Assembly: GCA_025934735.1 (NCBI GenBank)
Contig: JAICWP010000012.1
Span: 1 to 64,000, forward strand
Source: Terriglobales bacterium
GTDB lineage: Bacteria; Acidobacteriota; Terriglobia; Terriglobales; Acidobacteriaceae
Direction of reading: 5' to 3'
Length of the DNA stretch: 64,000 nucleotides
Shown: in pieces, positions 1-10,265 of the stretch
Numbering within the stretch: position 1 is the stretch's first letter
How the letters are laid out: every line of letters starts with the position of its first letter
The notes under the pieces: generated by a model
Told to the model about the DNA's origin: nothing
Database searches by the model: none
The model's input: only the letters and a program-made list of their open reading frames with translations
Made by a program: the position numbers and the translations under genes

Positions 1-88
1 CCCCTAATTTCGTGTGAACCGCATACGCAATGAACCCACAGACGCCAAGCACCGAAATCGCGGCGAAGACCGCAAGACAGCGGTTCAT
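1..88 (-). CDS. Partial N-terminus of a membrane or secreted protein
   Basis: On the minus strand an ATG at 88 opens a frame that runs off the window edge (29 codons). The peptide starts MNRC and continues with a hydrophobic run (LAVFAAISVLGVCGFIAYAV), which fits a signal peptide or a first membrane helix. A purine-rich stretch (AAGAGAG) lies about 7 bases upstream. The rest of the gene is outside the window, so no function can be assigned. Confidence 0.4.
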   Translation of the reverse strand, partial: MNRCLAVFAAISVLGVCGFIAYAVHTKLG

Positions 89-309
89 ATACGTGCTCTC
101 TTACACCTGTAGAACGAATGACATCACAAAACTTGCTCCTAGAAACCGTTACCGAAGTTACTGTCAGTTGACGTGAGCAGGCGTTATCATACTTTGCAAA
201 TCCCCGCCCAAATCAAAGCCAGGACACCGGCGCTACCAAAAGGCCGGGCGCTACCGAGTTACGAGTCGAACTGCCCCGCCAAGGGTTTAAATTGAGAGCA
301 GGCACCACC

Positions 310-1566
<1,257 letters not shown>

Positions 1567-1572
1567 AGAACT

Positions 1573-2955
1573 ATGCCAGCGATTCTGATTGTCGAAGATG
1601 AAGCCAAAATGCGGCGTCTGCTGGAACTGAACCTGGGCGAGCAGGGGTTCACCACGCACGCCGTGGCCAACGCCGAGGCCGGTCTGAAGCTGCTGGGCCA
1701 GGAAAGAATTGACCTGGTAGTCACCGATTTCCGCCTGCCCGGCATGAACGGGCTGGAATTTCTGCAGGCCATCAAGCGCGCCAACGCCTCCCTGCCGGTG
1801 GTGATGATGACCGCCTATGGCTCGGTGGAGTCGGCAGTGGAGGCCATGAAGATGGGCGCCAGCGACTACGTGCTTAAGCCGTTTTCGCTGGAAGAGATGA
1901 CGCTGGTAGTGCGCAAGGAACTCGACGCCCACAACCTGCGCGAGGAAAACCGTTCGCTGCGCGAAGCCCTGGGACAGCGATATCAGTACAAGAACATCAT
2001 CGCCCGCAGCGCCGAGATGCAGGCGGTGCTGGCCACGGTGGAGCGTGTGGCCCCCACCAACGCCACCGTGCTGCTGGGCGGCGAAAGCGGGGTGGGCAAA
2101 GATCTGGTAGCCCGCGCCATCCACGAACATTCCAACCGCAAGTCCGGGCCGTTCGTCAAAATCAACAGCACCGCCATTCCCGAGAACCTGCTGGAGAGCG
2201 AGCTCTTCGGCTACGAAAAAGGAGCGTTCTCCGGGGCCACCAGCAGCAAGCCAGGCAAGTTCGAACTGGCCGACAAGGGCACGCTCTTCCTGGATGAAAT
2301 TGGCGACGTGCCGGCCGCCACGCAGGTCAAACTATTGCGCGTGCTGCAGGAACGCGAGTTCGAGCGCCTGGGCGGCACCAAAACCCTGAAGATAGATGTG
2401 CGCCTGATCGCCGCCACGAATCGCGACCTGCGCGCCGCGCTGGAGGATGGCAGCTTCCGCGAAGACCTCTACTACAGGTTAAACGTGGTGGCCGTTGACA
2501 TCCCGCCGCTGCGCGAGCACAAGCAGGACATTCCTGAGCTGGTGCAATTCTTTCTGCAGAAATTCGGGGGCGAGGCGGCGCACCCGGTCAAGAGCATTAC
2601 GCCTGCGGCGATGAAGCTGCTGGTGGAGTTTCACTGGCCGGGCAACGTGCGCGAACTGGAAAATGTGATGCAACGGGCGGTGACGCTGGCCCGCGGCGAA
2701 GTCTTAGATGTGGATGATATTCACCTCGACCGCCCGCATGCGGCCAGCAACTCCAACCCGGTTCTGCCTCCGGGCATGACTCTGGAGCAGTGGGAGCAGG
2801 AGATCATTCGCGAAGCCCTGCGCCAGGCTAACGGCAACAAGAGCCAGGCGGCGCGCGCTCTGGGTCTTTCGCGCAACGCTCTGCGCTATCGCCTGTCGCA
2901 AATGGGCGTTCCTGACCCGGAAAATAAGAACGCAGAGGACGCGGAGAAAAAATAG
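1573..2955 (+). CDS. NtrC-family sigma-54-dependent response regulator
   Basis: This is a three-domain transcription activator of 460 residues. The receiver domain carries phospho-acceptor Asp52 (VTDFRLPG). The AAA+ domain has Walker A GESGVGKD (about 170-177), Walker B TLFLDEIGD (about 237-244) and the sigma-54 contact loop GAFSGA (217-222), in which the usual Thr of GAFTGA is Ser. A Fis-type helix-turn-helix lies near the C-terminus (KSQAARALGLSRNALRYRL). It is the partner of the kinase upstream. The last eight residues (NAEDAEKK) are encoded by a copy of the dispersed GCAGAGGACGCGGAG repeat, so the original C-terminus may have been altered. Targets are not visible; no correctly spaced -24/-12 promoter was found nearby. 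Confidence 0.95.
   Translation: MPAILIVEDEAKMRRLLELNLGEQGFTTHAVANAEAGLKLLGQERIDLVVTDFRLPGMNGLEFLQAIKRANASLPVVMMTAYGSVESAVEAMKMGASDYVLKPFSLEEMTLVVRKELDAHNLREENRSLREALGQRYQYKNIIARSAEMQAVLATVERVAPTNATVLLGGESGVGKDLVARAIHEHSNRKSGPFVKINSTAIPENLLESELFGYEKGAFSGATSSKPGKFELADKGTLFLDEIGDVPAATQVKLLRVLQEREFERLGGTKTLKIDVRLIAATNRDLRAALEDGSFREDLYYRLNVVAVDIPPLREHKQDIPELVQFFLQKFGGEAAHPVKSITPAAMKLLVEFHWPGNVRELENVMQRAVTLARGEVLDVDDIHLDRPHAASNSNPVLPPGMTLEQWEQEIIREALRQANGNKSQAARALGLSRNALRYRLSQMGVPDPENKNAEDAEKK
2928..2955 (+). repeat. Dispersed GAGGACGCGGAG repeat end inside the regulator's 3' end
   Basis: The sequence CGCAGAGGACGCGGAG followed by an A tract overlaps the last codons and stop of the upstream NtrC-like gene. 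The same word recurs in the der linker and downstream of purL, and related forms occur in the inverted-repeat elements at 16-23 kb. Confidence 0.75.
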
Positions 2956-2977
2956 CTCGCGTTTTCGATCACCATAA

Positions 2978-3123
2978 GCTTCGTATCAGGGCACAGCTTC
3001 AGCTGTGCCACAACCGAACGCTGCCAGTATCGGCTTTAGCCGCTGCTAGCTACTCCGCACAGCGGCTGAAGCCGGCTCGATTTGAATGCAGGCTGCGGCA
3101 CGTCTAAAGACGTGCCCTGATAC
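2978..3123. repeat. Palindromic intergenic element with CGTATCAGGGCA ends (copy 1)
   Basis: The unit starts GCTTCGTATCAGGG and ends CCCTGATAC, forming short terminal inverted repeats. Inside are three hairpins: CACAGCTTCAGCTGTG, a long one built from CGGCTTTAGCCGCTG and CAGCGGCTGAAGCCGG, and GGCACGTCTAAAGACGTGCC. No gene is encoded. Related copies lie at 3203 and 23951. Confidence 0.85.
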
Positions 3124-3202
3124 AGATCAATTGTCAGAGTTGAACTGGCGCGGGCGCCCCCGCCCGCGTGCAAGGTTCGGAACTCGATAACCCGTCGCAT
3201 AA

Positions 3203-3307
3203 GCTTCGTATCAGGGACAGCTTCAGCTGTGCCACAATCGAACGCTGCCAGCATCGGCTTTAGCCGCTGCTAGCTATTCCGTACAGCGGCTGAAGCCGGC
3301 TCGATTT
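3203..3307. repeat. Palindromic intergenic element (copy 2, truncated)
   Basis: It repeats the first ~105 bases of the unit at 2978 (GCTTCGTATCAGGG, the CAGCTTCAGCTG hairpin and the TTTAGCCGCTG/CAGCGGCTGAAGCC hairpin) with few changes, then diverges before the closing CCCTGATAC. Together with copy 1 it fills most of the gap between the NtrC-like gene and the FecR-domain gene; the remainder (3308-3490) shows only the FecR gene's ribosome binding site. Confidence 0.8.
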
Positions 3308-3490
3308 GCCTGGCTGAAAACCACCACCAGCGCACGAAAAGCACCACCAGCCCGCCCCAACGAGCCGGGCGGAAAATCTTATAACCACTTAAATTTCAGT
3401 AACTTACACTCACCCATCCACTTTGGCCCCCGCCCTGCACTACAGGGGTCGCTTTTGAAGTGTCTGGGGCGTTCGGGTCGGAGGTGGGCT

Positions 3491-5971
3491 ATGAAACGCT
3501 ATCTGACAAATCTCGCGGCAGTCCTCGTGGTTATTGCCTCCGCGGTTTACGCCGGGGCGCAGGTCCAGCCCGGTGTGGGCCGCGTGAGCCTGATTAACGG
3601 CGACGTCACCATGCAGCGCGGCGACTCCGGAGACTGGGTGAACGCCCGGCTCAACACGCCGCTGGTTCCCGGCGACAAGGTGGCCACGGGACACGACTCG
3701 CGGGCGGAAATTCAGCTCGACTATGCCGATGTCCTGCGTTTGGGTGAGAACGCCAACGCCACCATCGCCGACCTGACACGCAACCGCATGCAAGTACAAG
3801 TCGGCCTGGGTCTGGCTGACTTCAGCCAACTCCGCGACAGCGACGCCAACATCGAAATTGACACGCCCAACGTGGCCATTCGGCCGCTGCGCTCCGGCGT
3901 CTATCGCATCCAGGTAAATTCTTCCACGGAAACACAGGTGATCGTCCGCCAGGGCGAGGCGGAGGTCACCACACCTCAGGGCAGCACTCGTGTCCAAAGT
4001 GGGCAGCTCATTACGGTCGAGGGCACGACCAACCCTGAATATCAGACCGTCTCCGCGCCGGACCGTGACGATTGGGACCGCTGGAACAGCGAACGGGACA
4101 GTCTGATCAGCCGTGCCGAAAGCTGGCGCTACACCAACCGTTACTACACCGGCTCGCAGGACCTGGATGACTACGGACGCTGGGTCAACGTGCCGGACTA
4201 TGGTCAGGTGTGGTCGCCGGCCGTCGGCCCGGGCTGGGCTCCTTACAGCTCCGGCCAGTGGGTCTGGGAACCCTACTATGGCTGGACCTGGGTTTCTTAT
4301 GAGCCGTGGGGCTGGGCGCCGTATCACTATGGCCGCTGGTTCCTCTATAGCGGCTCCTGGTGCTGGTGGCCGGGACCGGTGTATGCCTCTTATTACCCGG
4401 TGTGGGCGCCGGCCTACGTTTCCTTCTTTGGATTCGGATTCCGCAGCGGCGGCTTCGCCCTCGGCTTTGGGTTCGGCAACATCGGCTGGCTGCCGATTGG
4501 ACCTGGGGATTACTTCCACCCCTGGTACGGGCGCGGCAGAAACGTGGTGAACGTCACCAACATTACGAACATCACCACCATCAACAACTACCGCGGCGGG
4601 GTGGGACCTCTCTACCGCGGCCGCAACGCCTATTCCAACCTGTACCGGGCGGGCAATAACCCGCGCCTGCTGCACGCGGTCTCAACCATGCCCGCGCGCG
4701 ATTTTGGACGCATGCCGGTACGCGGCGCCGCCGGTGTGGACGCCGCTACCTTCCGCAAGGCCGGACTGATGACTGGGCGCGTTCCTGTGGTTCCCGGCCG
4801 TGCCAGCCTGGGTACGCCGGCGGGTCCGGCAAACAACCGTGCCGCGGCTAACCAGCGCTTCTTCAGCAAGGGACGTCCGGCCTCGGCGCCTACGCCCTTC
4901 AACCGCCAGGTGGCGCAGATGCAGAACGTCATGCGCAACTCCGCTCCGCGGGTGGCGTCGGAAGCTAACCGCCTGGGCCTTAGCCGGCAGCAGGGGGGGC
5001 AGGCGACAAAGATGAACACCCTGCCCGCCAGAGCGCAAGCGAACGGCTCCGGGCACCTGCCGTTCGAGCGCAACAACGGAGCCCAGGCGCAGAACAAGGG
5101 CCAAGCCAATGCGGCCCGCGGAGGCTGGCGCCCGTTCGGCGGGAACGTGGCACAGAACAATCCTCCGCGCATGCAGAACGGCGGAAATCAGCGCAATGCT
5201 TCCGCCAGCCAAGGCGGAAACGTGAATCGGGCAGGAGGAGAGCAGCAGGCGCGTCCCGGCTGGCGGCCTTTCTCCGACAGCGGCCGCAATCAGACCCCGG
5301 CCAACGGCGCACGCAACCAGGACACAGGCAACGGCGCACGCAATCAAGCTGGTCCGCGCTCCTCAGGCCAGAACCAGAGGGACGCCATGCCCGCGGCTTC
5401 GCCTCGGAACGAGCAAGCGCCGGCCAGGAACCAAGGCGGATTTCGCCCGTTCTCACAGTCGTCCGGGCAGGACCAATACCGGGGCCAGCCGAGCAACGGA
5501 CTTCGCGACAACGCGCAGCCTTCCGGCCGGGGCGGTAGTTCCAATTCCCGCCCCGGATTTCAGCGGTTTTCCGAGGGCAGCGGCTCCAGCCGGCAGCCTC
5601 TGGACCTGCGCCAGCCCATCGTGACCCGGCGTCCGTCGTCCAACTACGACGGCGGGCGCTATAACAATAGTCCTCGGGGGGCTTATGGAAACTCTGGCGG
5701 CGGCTACTACGGCGGCGGGCGGCAAGCGCCCCCGGCGCGGGAATCTGGCGGCGGCAACTTTAACCGCGGCGCCTACAGTGGCGATCGCGGCGGGTCCTGG
5801 AATGGCGGTAGCAGCCGTAACGCCGGCTCCTCGGGCGGGCGTGGCGGCTCATGGAGCGGAGGCGGTAGTCGCGGCGGATACTCGGGCGGTGGTGGAGGAG
5901 GCCGTTCCAGCGGAGGCGGCGGTACACGCTCCTCGGGAAGCAGCCATCCCTCCGGCGGCCCACACCGGTAA
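3491..5971 (+). CDS. Secreted FecR-domain protein with WGP-rich region and Gly/Arg-rich tail
   Basis: This is an envelope protein of 826 residues. The ATG at 3491 is chosen because GGAGGTGGG lies just upstream and the peptide opens with a signal sequence (MKRYLTNLAAVLVVIASAVYAGA). Residues ~25-190 form a FecR-like domain (VNGDV/GDKVATG-type motifs; RPLRSGVYRIQV). Next comes an aromatic region rich in W, Y, G and P (YGRWVNVPDYG, WVWEPYYGWTW), as in the DUF6600-type proteins often found with FecR in Acidobacteria. The last ~400 residues are low-complexity (N, Q, R, G, S), ending in Gly-Ser runs. No sigma/anti-sigma partner is adjacent, so a structural or scaffold role is as likely as signalling. 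Confidence 0.85.
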   Translation: MKRYLTNLAAVLVVIASAVYAGAQVQPGVGRVSLINGDVTMQRGDSGDWVNARLNTPLVPGDKVATGHDSRAEIQLDYADVLRLGENANATIADLTRNRMQVQVGLGLADFSQLRDSDANIEIDTPNVAIRPLRSGVYRIQVNSSTETQVIVRQGEAEVTTPQGSTRVQSGQLITVEGTTNPEYQTVSAPDRDDWDRWNSERDSLISRAESWRYTNRYYTGSQDLDDYGRWVNVPDYGQVWSPAVGPGWAPYSSGQWVWEPYYGWTWVSYEPWGWAPYHYGRWFLYSGSWCWWPGPVYASYYPVWAPAYVSFFGFGFRSGGFALGFGFGNIGWLPIGPGDYFHPWYGRGRNVVNVTNITNITTINNYRGGVGPLYRGRNAYSNLYRAGNNPRLLHAVSTMPARDFGRMPVRGAAGVDAATFRKAGLMTGRVPVVPGRASLGTPAGPANNRAAANQRFFSKGRPASAPTPFNRQVAQMQNVMRNSAPRVASEANRLGLSRQQGGQATKMNTLPARAQANGSGHLPFERNNGAQAQNKGQANAARGGWRPFGGNVAQNNPPRMQNGGNQRNASASQGGNVNRAGGEQQARPGWRPFSDSGRNQTPANGARNQDTGNGARNQAGPRSSGQNQRDAMPAASPRNEQAPARNQGGFRPFSQSSGQDQYRGQPSNGLRDNAQPSGRGGSSNSRPGFQRFSEGSGSSRQPLDLRQPIVTRRPSSNYDGGRYNNSPRGAYGNSGGGYYGGGRQAPPARESGGGNFNRGAYSGDRGGSWNGGSSRNAGSSGGRGGSWSGGGSRGGYSGGGGGGRSSGGGGTRSSGSSHPSGGPHR

Positions 5972-5992
5972 AACTCCCCCCTCAACTACAAG

Positions 5993-6020
5993 GAGCGGCG
6001 CTGCCGAGCGCCGCTCTTCT
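5993..6020. terminator. Intrinsic terminator after the FecR-domain gene
   Basis: A perfect 10-bp stem (GAGCGGCGCT / AGCGCCGCTC) with a GCCG tetraloop is followed by TTCTTGTT. It lies between convergent genes and starts about 20 bases after the FecR-domain stop. Confidence 0.85.
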
Positions 6021-6058
6021 TGTTGACTGAGCTGATAGTGCGAACTCTCAACCAGCGA

Positions 6059-6461
6059 TCATTGCCCGAGTACAGTGGCCTGCATCACTTCCGGTCCGCT
6101 GGGGTTATCGGCATGGGCATTGTTTTCGGCGGTGACCAGCACAAACATATTCCCCGTGGGCACGGTGGTGGCCAGCGTAGCCTGCTTGCCATTGACTTGC
6201 AGCACTCCGATGTTGCGCCAGTGCTTGTTGGGTTGTTCCAGCCAGACGACGTATGCCTTACGCCCTGAGGGCTTCAATTGGCTCGCGGGCTTCAGGTCGG
6301 TCACTTTGATACTGAGCCCGCGTCTGGTCGCCCTGCCGCTGGTAATTGACGGTACCACTAGCCGGAGCGACGACCGGGTCCGCAATCAGGGGCACCTCGC
6401 CTGCAAACGTCCAGGCCGCTGTAAACAGAACGGCAACAATGACCAGAGCTGCATGCTTCAT
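6059..6461 (-). pseudogene. Frameshifted small secreted protein
   Basis: Two overlapping minus-strand frames make one protein only if a frameshift is allowed. The first (from ATG 6461) gives a signal peptide (MKHAALVIVAVLFTAAWTFA) and APASGTVNYQRQGDQTRA, then drifts into a nonsense tail ending at 6258. The second carries the conserved body (IKVTDLKPASQLKPSGRKAY, VVWLEQPN, GNMFVLVTAENNAH, VMQATVLGQ) to 6059. The switch must fall near 6300-6345. The body matches a small secreted family common in Acidobacteria that I cannot name with certainty. It could be a genuine pseudogene or a single-base sequencing error. Confidence 0.6.
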
Positions 6462-6512
6462 ACGCCCACGTAGATGGCACCCCCCCGGGGGCCCGTTGCC
6501 CCCAAGTTGCCT

Positions 6513-7106
6513 TCATTGGGCACGGCGCTGCGAAGATTTGCTGTGCCGCCGCGTGCGCCGGGCATGATGGCTGGAAGAGGCAGTTTGCGTTTTCTGGCTC
6601 GCTGGATTCACTGTCCTGGGCAGGTTGGCATTTGCCGGTTGCGCCGCGGAAGAGAATGTCGGCACACCCTGAGTCTCCGAAGGGTTCCCGCCAGGAGTAG
6701 TTGGGGCACTCCGGCCTTGCGAGGGGGTGTACTCGCCTGAACTGGCATCGTTGCTGGCTGGCGCGATGCCTCCAGCGTTGCTGGGCACCGAGGTGGCTCC
6801 CGGAGTGAGCGTCTGGTTGGGAAGAGTGTCCAGCGTGCCGGTGGGTCGAGGGTGCTGAAGCGTCGGAGTACCGCTTTGCGGAACACTCTTCGCGGTGGCG
6901 CTGGCGCCGCTGGAACTCACCGCCGGGGCCGACGGCTGCGGAGTTCCTGCGGAGCCTCTCCGGCTCTGAGCCCGCTTGCGGGTGCGCTGCTGCTGGCCCT
7001 GGCTGCTGGTTTTTGTGGGTTGCTGCTGTCCGGTTGCACAGGGAAGGCCCGCCCACAGCGTAATTGCCAGAACTCCCAGCATCCACCGCATTCTCGCTCC
7101 CGACAT
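6513..7106 (-). CDS. Low-complexity secreted protein of unknown function
   Basis: The start at 7106 (MSGARMRWML) is chosen because GGAGAGG lies six bases upstream; a longer start at 7121 lacks this. A signal peptide (MLGVLAITLWAGLPCATG) precedes about 165 residues rich in S, T, P, A, Q and N, and a strongly basic end (HHARRTRRHSKSSQRRAQ). No domain is recognised. It is transcribed divergently from the secreted protein at 7305. Compositional bias means the reading frame could be partly fortuitous, but the signal peptide and ribosome binding site argue for a real gene. Confidence 0.6.
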   Translation of the reverse strand: MSGARMRWMLGVLAITLWAGLPCATGQQQPTKTSSQGQQQRTRKRAQSRRGSAGTPQPSAPAVSSSGASATAKSVPQSGTPTLQHPRPTGTLDTLPNQTLTPGATSVPSNAGGIAPASNDASSGEYTPSQGRSAPTTPGGNPSETQGVPTFSSAAQPANANLPRTVNPASQKTQTASSSHHARRTRRHSKSSQRRAQ

Positions 7107-7304
7107 GTTGGTCCTCTCCATCCCCTAGAGGTTAAGAAGTGAACCGATGCGGGAAAGGATGGACGGGAGAATCGGCTCACCTGTTTAGGGCGGGCGAGAG
7201 TTCCGGAAGGTGAACGTATGCAACCGGCGTGGATTTCACTTCCCGCAGCAAACGATGGCAACCGTGCGGCGGGCGCGCGGTTCTGACCATATGGACCTTT
7301 GGCC

Positions 7305-7775
7305 ATGACTCCCTCGAATCACCACTCCGTTCACCGGTTCTTCACCACCGCTCTGCTCGTGCTCGGCCTCTTTGCGCTAGCGATGGCGCAGAACCATCCC
7401 GCCGGGAAAACGCATCCGGCAAACGCCCTTGACCAGCTGGTTTCGGGACAAGGACGCGGCATGATCTCCCAACCCGTCACCTTGTCCAACGCGGCGGTTC
7501 AGAACGTCACGCAGCAGGACATTGTTTGGGTAGGCGCGAATTCCAACAACAGCGTGCTGGTTATGCTGCAGCCCTCGGTAAATCCCATTGACGCTCGCGG
7601 CAACCCGGCGCCCCTTGCGCCAGGCGACCAGGTGCGTGTTACAGGTCACGTGCAGCGCGCGCCCAGTGCACAAATTCTGCAGAGCTGGGGTGTTTCGCCG
7701 GCGGATGCCGCCCGGGTGCAGCGCCAGGGAATAGTGGTGCAGGCGGAAACGTTCGAAGTCCTGCGGAATCAATAG
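7305..7775 (+). CDS. Small secreted protein, possible OB-fold
   Basis: A signal peptide (FFTTALLVLGLFALAMAQ) is followed by ~130 residues with an OB-like strand pattern (DIVWVGANSNNSVLVMLQP, LAPGDQVRVTGHV) and a C-terminal motif (WGVSPADAARVQRQGIVVQA). No catalytic motif is visible. The ATG at 7305 is preferred to a TTG at 7299. The N-terminus lacks a strong ribosome binding site. Function is unknown; a ligand- or surface-binding role is only a guess from the fold pattern. Confidence 0.7.
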   Translation: MTPSNHHSVHRFFTTALLVLGLFALAMAQNHPAGKTHPANALDQLVSGQGRGMISQPVTLSNAAVQNVTQQDIVWVGANSNNSVLVMLQPSVNPIDARGNPAPLAPGDQVRVTGHVQRAPSAQILQSWGVSPADAARVQRQGIVVQAETFEVLRNQ

Positions 7776-7953
7776 TCCGGTGCTGCGCCGCCAATAGAAC
7801 TTGCATCCTTCCACGATTCAGGGCATCCTATGTGTAGCGATTGAACGGAAATGCTCTAAACTCGTTCTGCCTGAAGCACTAACCTGCCGAAGCATTACCT
7901 GCCTTTAGTAGTTTCTGAATCAGCGCAAATTCACTAAGAGAGATAGCAACACA

Positions 7954-8154
7954 ATGGAACAAGGTACGGTTAAGTGGTTCAACGATGCCAAGGGTTACGG
8001 ATTCATCAGCCGGCAGAACGGCGAAGACGTGTTCGTGCACTTCTCGGCCATTCAGTCCAACGGCTTCCGCAGTTTGCAGGAAGGCCAGCAGGTGCAGTTC
8101 AGCGTGACCAAAGGCCAGAAGGGCTGGCAGGCCGAGAACGTCCAAGTTCTCTAA
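7954..8154 (+). CDS. csp: Cold-shock protein, CspA family
   Basis: This 66-residue protein is a single cold-shock domain, the standard length. It shows the RNA-binding motifs RNP1 (KGYGFI) and RNP2 (VFVHF), and the typical start [13 protein letters not shown]. It binds single-stranded RNA or DNA and acts as an RNA chaperone in the cytoplasm. A purine-rich AAGAGAGA stretch precedes the ATG, and an intrinsic terminator follows 18 bases after the stop, so it is monocistronic. Confidence 0.97.
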   Translation: MEQGTVKWFNDAKGYGFISRQNGEDVFVHFSAIQSNGFRSLQEGQQVQFSVTKGQKGWQAENVQVL

Positions 8155-8172
8155 TTCTTGGCCCAAAGAACA

Positions 8173-8199
8173 GGGCGGCTTAGGCCGCCCGTTTTTTTT
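8173..8199 (+). terminator. Intrinsic terminator of the cold-shock gene
   Basis: A perfect 7-bp stem (GGGCGGC / GCCGCCC) with a TTAG loop is followed by G and eight T residues. Confidence 0.95.
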
Positions 8200-8278
8200 G
8201 CACTGCTGTCCGCCGCCGGAAGTGCGGGTATGATAGCCAAAATCCCCCAGGCTGGAGATCGGTAGGCCAGGAGAACTC

Positions 8279-9067
8279 ATGCCCAGCCAGAAATCTGCCC
8301 GCAAGCCTAAGCTCGAGCACGGCGATTCCGTCAAAATTGTGCCCCTGCACGTTCCCGAGGAACTGCGAACTCCTCTGGCAGCGGCCGCAGGCGGCCCGCA
8401 ACTCACTTACCGCAATGGGCCGCTGATCACCGCCGCCGAGGTGTTTGTGATCTTCTGGGGCGCAGCCTGGCAGCAGGCGCCGCAAAGCGGAGTAATAGCC
8501 CAGATCAACCAGTTCTTCGATTTCGTCCTCACCAGCGCGCTGATGGACCAGATGGCCGAGTACAGCGTTTCCGGACAAGCCATTGGCCACGCCAAACGCA
8601 CCGGCACGATTACGGTGACCACGCCTGCCGTGCCCTCCACGGTTCACGACAGCGCCATCCAGAGTTTCCTTCAGCAGCAGATCGCCGGCAATTCGGCTGT
8701 GCCCAAGCCCGGTCCGAACGTGCTCTACTTCCTGTTTTTCCCGCCGGGCGTGAAGGTGGTGCAGGGCGGCAGCGCGTCATGCCAGGCCTTCTGCGGCTAC
8801 CACAACGATATTGGCGGGAACACCTTCTACGCCGTCATGCCCTACCCCAATTGCCAGGGCTGCACCGGCGGCCTGGCGGTCTTTGATGCGCTTACCAGCA
8901 CCACCTCGCACGAGCTCTGCGAGGCCATTACCGACGCCGTACCCGGGCAGGGCTGGTATGACGATGCCAATGGCGAGATCGGCGACATCTGCGCTTGGAA
9001 AACCAAGAAGCTGGGCAACTACACGGTGCAGCTGGAGTGGTCGAATAAGGCGAATGCGTGTGTGTGA
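8279..9067 (+). CDS. Conserved hypothetical protein with HELxEAxxD motif
   Basis: This 262-residue protein has no signal peptide and a basic N-terminus. AGGAG stands 6 bases before the ATG. The C-terminal half contains TSTTSHELCEAITDAVPG then GWYDDANGEIGDICAW. The HE-L-x-EA-x-x-D pattern resembles the zinc-binding helix of metallopeptidases and is typical of a secreted family found in Acidobacteria and Actinobacteria. Several Cys (CQAFCGYHND, CQGCTGG) could form disulfides, which would suggest export by an unrecognised route. Enzymatic activity is not proven by the sequence. Confidence 0.7.
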   Translation: MPSQKSARKPKLEHGDSVKIVPLHVPEELRTPLAAAAGGPQLTYRNGPLITAAEVFVIFWGAAWQQAPQSGVIAQINQFFDFVLTSALMDQMAEYSVSGQAIGHAKRTGTITVTTPAVPSTVHDSAIQSFLQQQIAGNSAVPKPGPNVLYFLFFPPGVKVVQGGSASCQAFCGYHNDIGGNTFYAVMPYPNCQGCTGGLAVFDALTSTTSHELCEAITDAVPGQGWYDDANGEIGDICAWKTKKLGNYTVQLEWSNKANACV

Positions 9068-9171
9068 GGAAGGCAGCCGTTAACATTTAGCCGATAGGAT
9101 TCCAGCGACGGCCATTGCGTAGCCTCCAGAACACCAGTTCGGGGGCTAAGTGCTAACTGCTAATTGCTTCA

Positions 9172-10221
9172 ATGCTGATCACCCGACGTGACTGTCTGAA
9201 AACTATGGCGGCGCTTGCCACGCTGGCGCCAGGCTGCCGTACACCCCTGTTGGCAGCTGAAATTCCGGCCCCCGCCAGCCACCGCACTCCCGCGCTGGCC
9301 AAGTACGAGCGCCTGCGTTTCGGCGTTTCCTACCACTTCAGCATGAACACCTTTACCGGAAACGACTACGAGAGCGGGTCGGTGCCGGCCACCACCTACA
9401 ATCCCACGCACCTCGAAGTGCGCCAATGGATCCGGGTGGCCCACGACCTGGGCGCGCGCTATGCCGTGCTCACCGCCAAGCACATGTCCGGCTTCTGCCT
9501 GTGGGATTCCAAGGGCTACGACTACGACGTGGCGGCCAGCGGCAACAAGACGGACGTGGTGGCCGCGTTCGTGGCCGCATGCCACGAATATGGCGTTCGT
9601 CACGGCTTTTACTACTGCATTCTCGATCCGCACAATGAAGGCAAATTCGACTGGGACGCGCCGGTCGGTGATAAATACTACGGCCTCATCAAGCAGCAGC
9701 TCACCGAGCTGCACTCACGCTACCGCAACACCTTCTATCAGCTGCTCGACATCACCTGGAAAATTTCTCCGCAGCAGCGCTGGGAGCTCTACCGGCTGAT
9801 CAAGAGCTATAGTCCCAACTGCATCGTCGTGATGAATCAGGCGTATTACCAGAGCCGACGCAATCAGGGCCGCATCTGCGAGCCCGCCAGCTGGCCTACC
9901 GACGTCATCAACGGCGAAGACTGCCTTCCCCCGCCCGGCGGGCACGACCCGCATGTAACCTTCGAAGGCAAGCAGTACTACATGCCTTTTGAAAGCTGGA
10001 TTCCCACCGGGCCGCCCTACAAACCCATGCCGCCGATGAATAGCTGGTTCTGGCGCCCTGGCTTCAAGATGCAGCCCGCCGAGGTAATCGCCCAGGATTA
10101 TCGCGAGTGCATGGACCGCAATGCCAACCTGCTGCTCAATCTGTCGCCGGACACCACCGGCCAGTTGCCACAGGAATCGGTCGCCACCTTGCGGCAAGTC
10201 GGTCGGCTGATCCGCAGCTAA
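9172..10221 (+). CDS. GH29-like alpha-L-fucosidase, exported
   Basis: The N-terminus has a twin-arginine-like signal (TRRDCLKTMAALATLAPG). The body fits the alpha-L-fucosidase (GH29) barrel: FGVSYHFSMNTF, VRQWIRVAHDLGARYAVLTAKH, GFCLWDSKGYDYDV, then a likely nucleophile Asp in YQLLDITWK. These enzymes release terminal fucose from glycans. At 349 residues it is shorter than typical GH29 proteins and lacks a C-terminal beta-sandwich. The closing segment (NANLLLNLSPDTTG) is the conserved end of the GH29 catalytic domain. No sugar transporter lies nearby. Confidence 0.85.
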   Translation: MLITRRDCLKTMAALATLAPGCRTPLLAAEIPAPASHRTPALAKYERLRFGVSYHFSMNTFTGNDYESGSVPATTYNPTHLEVRQWIRVAHDLGARYAVLTAKHMSGFCLWDSKGYDYDVAASGNKTDVVAAFVAACHEYGVRHGFYYCILDPHNEGKFDWDAPVGDKYYGLIKQQLTELHSRYRNTFYQLLDITWKISPQQRWELYRLIKSYSPNCIVVMNQAYYQSRRNQGRICEPASWPTDVINGEDCLPPPGGHDPHVTFEGKQYYMPFESWIPTGPPYKPMPPMNSWFWRPGFKMQPAEVIAQDYRECMDRNANLLLNLSPDTTGQLPQESVATLRQVGRLIRS

Positions 10222-10265
10222 GCTTGCAAAAACAAACGTCAGCGGCACATTCGCATCGAACATTC

